The position numbers and the translations under genes were made by a program. The notes under the pieces were generated by a model that saw only the letters and a program-made list of their open reading frames with translations, was not told the origin of the DNA and did no database searches. DNA of 64,000 nt from Gorsachius magnificus (Eukaryota > Chordata > Aves > Pelecaniformes > Ardeidae), in NCBI GenBank assembly GCA_034008185.1, contig CM067087.1, positions 45,738,090 to 45,802,089 on the forward strand, in the 5' to 3' direction. Shown piece by piece: positions 58,826 to 64,000 of this stretch. Each line of letters opens with the position of its first letter. Within the stretch, counting starts at the first letter, position 1.

Positions 58826-61800
58826 TCTCTTTTATGCACCTCTGGCTTTTACCCCCACGAAAAGTGACACTCCATCTCTTAACAAAAAAGCTTTCTCCCT
58901 GCTTGTTTGTTGATATGAAAAAAATATGCTGGTCTCATTTCTCCGGAAAACAAAAATCCTTGGGGCACATTTAACAATAGTGGTGGATAAATATATTTCC
59001 AAAATAAAGTTACTGCTGCGTTGCTTATAAAGGAGGCTTTGGAGAGAATCTGTTCGAGGCAGTATAACAACTCGGCGTGTTCCCTGATGGATCGCCTCAG
59101 CCCTCATTTAGTGAGCACGAAGAACAACAAGGTTTTAATCCTTCATCTGTGGGAGGGGACAACTCATTCCCTGCCCTAGGTGCTCCCCAGGTCACCCAGA
59201 CAGTAGAACAAATGCAGGAATAGGTTGTCTTTCTTTTTTTCTTTCTCTTCATTTTTGTAGTCAACCCACCCAGAATTTAATCTGGTTCTTGACAGGGTGA
59301 CTGCTCTCCTCATCAGTGATATGTTTGAATTTGTGATAGCGATCCACAGAAATGAGCTGTTGAGGTTGGGAGTTCGTCTTGTGGTGATGGTGTCCGTTGA
59401 GTCCCGAACGGCGGTGGGTAGAGTTACGGACAGCTGGTAAATGTTAGAACCGCTGTAACTTTTCTCACTAACCACCCGGGAATATTCAGTTCTGTTCCAG
59501 ACTTTAAATCAAAACCAAGGGCTCATTAAAATCGCCACAGATCTTTTCAGATCAACACGTTAAAGGTACCGCAGCCTGATAAACTTTTCTCTGTGTTGAT
59601 TTCAGTCGCTGAATTTCTCACAAAAACACAGTGAAACTTTTCATCCTAAAAAGAAAGCCTGCACCTCTGAAAGGCAATTACGCTTCTCTAATCTCCCTCA
59701 GTTTGTGAGCATGCCCCTAAGTGTGTGAATATTTCAGTCCATAGTTTGTAAAAATCCATCAAAGAGAATGCTCAAGAGCAAGGGTCAGAAGAAATGCTAT
59801 GTTCCTTGAGATCCCATATATCAAAAAGAACAGTGTAAAAATCCTGATCTTAATGGTCCCTTCTGGACTTAAAATGTATTACAGAGAGAAGCCATGAAAG
59901 TAATTTTTATAATTTAGGGCTTTCTCTTTTCTTTGTTAGTAATTCTTCCCGTCCGAATATCACTGTTCACCTTAAGCAAAATAGAGATTATATTATTACT
60001 GGGAGAGAATAAAAAAGACTGCGTTACTGCGGTCAATACCTGTAATAAATGTAAAATTTGGCATTTTAATGGATAGCAGAAAGGTGCCCTTCTCTTTGCC
60101 CCCACTTCTCCCACCTAAAGTAAATATTTAATATCGTTGCTGTTAATAGCAACTCAAAATAACACATTCGTACCAAGACAAGAATATGGCAGCGTCTGAA
60201 AAACAAACCGTTCCAGGTCATCGTAACTGAACCACCAGAGTAATGTTAGAAAATATTTATGAGCAAAGAAGCTCATGTGAAGTCTTGAAGTTAGGCCTTT
60301 TATAACTACAAGGCTTCAGAAAACATTTTCGGATGCTTGCCTACATAACTTTGTGTCATTCGTGATGTGCGATCCTTCCATAAAAAAAAGAAAGGCAAGA
60401 TTTTACCAAGGCGTATGAAAACCCAGAGAAACGAGGCAGCTGCTTTCACCAGGCACTTCTGCAACTCCACCAAGACCTCCTGTGCCTCGTCTGCTACACG
60501 TGCCTGAGACACGCGAGATCCGCCAGTGCTGGTGAACGCCCAGATAAAGCTTTCTGCAGCTGACAGCCCACAGGGTGGAAAATTCCACCGTTTCCTCTTT
60601 TTGACTAGGAAATGACTGGAATGACTCAGCTGGCATAGTTAGTGTAGCGAGTGTGACCTTTTTAAAGGCGGCTGCCGTATGGAGCTTTTTCGCCTCTACT
60701 TTCTCCAATTTTCCTTTACTCAAGAATGACCAGCTTCAAAGAAAAAGTTCACCGCTCTAATTGAATATTCTCCATATTGAGAGGGGTAAAAATAAACATT
60801 CTTCTCGGTTTATTCACGCATAAACTAGAATCATCCAAGTGTGACATCTGAAAGGAACTACATGATTATAATCTGAAATGAGAACAAAGTTCATCTTGTG
60901 CGATTTCTTCTTTTTTTCCCTGCAGACTTTGAGAAAGGAAAGAGATTGCAGAATCTTAATACCCATTAAAGCTCAAGAAAGCCAGGGCCGTGCGCACCTG
61001 TGTTAACCTTTTTAGTATTCTGCTGGCTAATTGTCTGTCCGTTCCACCTTCTCCTCCCAGGTTAATGGGGTGGTTAACAGGGGAGGACAGGAATGGTTGG
61101 CCAATCACACTACAAAGCAAACTGAAAAGGTCAAAGTAATGCATTGTATTATTCATGGACTATGCCTTGTCGAGGTATCTTGGATCTCATGTCTTCTCGT
61201 GATGAATTGCAACAAGAACAAGAAAGAACCCAACATGAAATCGGCTCTTGTGACAATGATTGTAGTTCAAATGGAAAAATGTAAAACTCTGGCCTGCTGT
61301 TGTTCTGGTTTTTGAGATTAAAGATGTGTGATCGCATCTAGCCACTGAATGAGCAACAGGGTGCATTTGTACGACTTCTCGGCTCGGTTGTAAGTATAAG
61401 TGTATATGAACAGAGTCTTCTACTTTTAGCCATGGGCTTTGTTTTGGAAGTACTGCGTGGTGCCTGATATCCCTCCTATGTCTTCTGTGTTGATAAACTC
61501 ATGATTAGTTTATAGATTTCTTAATATGAGACTGCTTTTTAGGTGGTGTTTTGTTTAGAAGTATTAATACGCTTATTCCCGAGAGGCCACCTAGAGTGGA
61601 CTGGAAGAGAGGAGTTCTGAGGAGCTTGCAATCTCTATAGTCAAATTTGAAGGTAAACTTGTTGTAACCATTCTTTTCTCCTTCACCTTTGATGTGAGAT
61701 GGAGGTGGAAGGAGATACTGGCAGAGGCAGGAGTGTGACCGAGGTACTCTGAATTATTTTCTGCGTACCGTCCCCCTCGTTGACCACAGAGGGGAAAATA

Positions 61801-63130
61801 GCAACAGCAGACTGCTGATGTGCCCCCAGCAGGGGATGCCATGAGTGCATGTCCTCCTTTTGTCCCTACCGCTGGATGTCGTGAGTGCATTTTGTCGTCT
61901 TCCTCTGGTGGTGTGTTTAATTTAATACTTTAGCTGCAGACCCCTTCTCCATCACTTTGAATAACAAACTTGTATTTTTCAAGTGTTTTTCTTGTATGCC
62001 TTTGATAGAAGAGACTTCACAAATGGAGAAAGTGAAAAGTGTTTGTGAAGACCAAATGCTGTCTGGTCTACCTCGCTGGGTCCTAATTAGTGTTGTAACC
62101 CAACGGTAAGCACGTACCTAACACCTGAAGGAGATGACTCTGCTTGTGGTCATTGTCCCTTCCAGGGCTTAGCTCGGATGTTCTGGCATTTACAAGGTAG
62201 CAAGGATTGCAGCAGCAAGCAGAAGAGTTACGAGGCAGTCTTAGGGGAGAGGGTATTTATACCTTTCTCTTTTTTTTCTCCTTTCTTTAAATTGGTGTAG
62301 TCTTCTTTGCTTTCGATTGAGCAGTTTCAACTGACATCAGTTGCCTGGGGCCAGTGAAACTAGCTGTCAACAGATAAATCATTTTTGTGACCCAAAAAAA
62401 AAAATCTGTGATGGAGGGAAACAGCCCCCCATCATTCATTTGGAGACCAGTCTTTGAAAGAGAAGTGACCTGAAAGTGGAACTCGTGGGGAACGGTCTCA
62501 GATGTGTCCTTGTGTACGAGACTAAAATAGCCTCAGCAGCCATGGGCTGGACTGGTTTTAATGTGCTCTTAACAAAAAGGAGGATGAGGGATGAAGTCCA
62601 ACTTGTAATAATATTTTGCGAATGAGAGGAGCCATGGCATAGGGTGAGGACGTATAGAAATCACCAGTTAAGAGGCCAGAGGATCATTGTAATACAGCCT
62701 GCAATTTCTACAAAAGGCAAGTTAACTATTATGATGTGGTTTAATTTTTGTAGGTGATCCTAGCGAATCTCATACTTAAGAAGCTATACTGCATGCAGCA
62801 AGCATCAGAAATCCCCCCCCTGCCCGCTGTCCAGCTGAAACGTGGTATTCATGGGGTAAAGCTGACTCTCAGCAAGTCCCGAGTAAAATACTACACAGAT
62901 GTGCAGACTTGGGCCTGGGAATCTGTGCCTTACAGGTGGTTATTTTGGGAAAACAGCAAGGCCCCTCTCTACGACAGAGGCTCCTTCATGTTTGCTTTGT
63001 GTTGTCTCATCGCTGACTTCATCTCCTGACAACTGCTTCGGTCTGTGGCTTCCTGGAGGCAAAAGGGCACTATAGCCACGGCTTGGCCAAGATGCTTCCG
63101 ACACCTTGCAGATTGATTTGGGCTATGGCC

Positions 63131-63149
63131 TCTCTCTCTCTCTCTCTCC
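63131..63149. repeat. (CT)n microsatellite
   Basis: About nine CT units in a row in the downstream intergenic region. Confidence 0.9.
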
Positions 63150-64000
63150 CCGTGATGTATTGATCTGCGGCGTAAGACAGGTTTTTCCGCCCTGCCTGAT
63201 ATTGGAGAAGTGAAATGTCACATCTTGTCTCGGCTCCGGGTCTCTCGCAAAGCTCCGCAATGAGCCTGGCACATCTTTCTCGGTGCGCTCGGATCAACTT
63301 GTTCACGTTGCGTGGACGATAATTTTTCACCAGCAATGTTGCTTTTTTGTTCCCAAAGATCACCTGCGTTCAGTGCACTTTACTCTTTTTTGGCATTCTA
63401 GGTAAATAAATACCTGATTTTGCGTTAAACATGGCAGAATTGTAAGCCAGCTTGCATGAAATTAAGAGTATTTGCTTAAGAGCCTCATGATTTACCAAAC
63501 TGCGTGGTGACTGTGACTTGATGATCCGCGGGGAGCAGTCTTTCTGATTTAGTGTGTGTCTGCTCATCAGAGATGGATGATTGCCACTATGTGTCATAAA
63601 ACTTCACCTGACAAAACCAACTCCATAGCAAAATAATGCCGTCTCCAAAGGGCAATAATTCTTCGTTTCTCTGTCCCACATGTTTAAGGAGCTCAAGCTA
63701 GCTCAGGTTTTCTCAAAAAGATTTCTTTATAGTGATTCTGTTAACAGTGAACAAAGGACCATCAAAGCTTTCGCCAGTTCTTTCTTAGTTCTCAAAAATC
63801 TTTTATGAGAGCCTAGGAAGGTGCTCTATAGCAGCTAAAAATCTGCAGGATTTAGACTCCTATCTGTGATACACAGATAATGGGAATTAAGTGGCTAAAT
63901 GCCTTTGAGGTCCAGGTTTTTTAATGAAAGGCTGGGGGGGGTAGAATTTTCCTTTCTGTCTTTTTGTTTTAAAGTCGCCCATTAATGAGAAAATGTGACA

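Larger units (their letters stand above)
54421..64000. other. Downstream intergenic region, no gene recognised
   Basis: Mostly unique AT-rich sequence; no CR1 seen. It includes two related homeodomain-type elements at 58602-58640 and 58787-58825, a possible noncoding exon at 57945-58226 and a CT repeat at 63131-63149. Short open frames (for example 62754-63029) show no recognised similarity. SPATA16 exons were looked for on the minus strand by eye and not found. Confidence 0.6.

Noticed and set aside
62754..63029. 91-codon open frame preceded by a TTTTTGTAG acceptor-like site
   Set aside because: No similarity recognised, no matched donor inside a plausible exon, and not in phase with any known neighbour; kept only as a remark.
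63070..63363. 97-codon minus-strand open frame considered as a SPATA16 exon
   Set aside because: Does not resemble the SPATA16 TPR region or its C-terminus, and includes a translated CT microsatellite.
1..64000. CRISPR arrays, bacterial operons, tRNA or rRNA genes
   Set aside because: None seen; the sequence is intron-containing vertebrate nuclear DNA.

Overview
The window is vertebrate nuclear DNA, most likely avian. It has long introns with GT-AG borders, two CpG-island promoters, and CR1 LINE fragments as the main recognisable repeats; several of these end in the ATTCTATG-type 3' tail typical of bird CR1. It carries two complete, divergently transcribed protein-coding genes in the NCEH1-ECT2 order known from amniotes (human 3q26.31). 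Exons were placed by hand from splice sites, reading phase and recalled family protein sequence; no database search was run.

Region 1 (1-18.9 kb, minus strand): NCEH1 (AADACL1/KIAA1363), neutral cholesterol ester hydrolase 1. Five coding exons (18304-18441, 8503-8737, 6563-6632, 3867-4038, 1747-2364) join in phase to a 410-residue, single-pass ER-type serine hydrolase with an HGGG oxyanion motif and a Ser193/Asp350/His380 triad. The 3' UTR runs leftward, possibly to or past the window start. Intron 1 (about 9.6 kb) holds a CR1, a CA/TA microsatellite and a 24-bp triplicated element carrying AACCGGTT-type motifs.

Region 2 (18.9-23.3 kb): the intergenic space between the head-to-head genes. 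It holds two CR1 pieces and ends in the ECT2 CpG island, which has three CCAAT boxes and a CHR-like TTTGAA.

Region 3 (23.3-54.4 kb, plus strand): ECT2, the RhoGEF that activates RhoA for cytokinesis. A noncoding first exon is followed by 24 coding exons, which join without a break into 914 residues (883 when the 93-bp cassette exon is skipped): N-terminal BRCT repeats, a basic NLS, a Thr-Pro-rich hinge, a DH domain, a PH domain and a basic C-terminal tail. One intron uses a GC-AG border. Between the last two exons lies an unexpected in-phase alternative terminal exon (51085-51393) with its own stop and AATAAA. It would replace the usual 29-residue tail with 102 Ser/Asn/Cys-rich residues, and is the most interesting item here.

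Region 4 (54.4-64 kb): no coding gene that I can support. It contains a pair of related homeodomain-type elements (near 58.6 and 58.8 kb), a possible spliced noncoding exon at 57.9-58.2 kb and short simple repeats. SPATA16, the next gene in mammals, was not recognised.

The two genes have unrelated roles (lipid hydrolysis; cytokinesis) and separate CpG promoters about 4.8 kb apart, so nothing suggests shared function.
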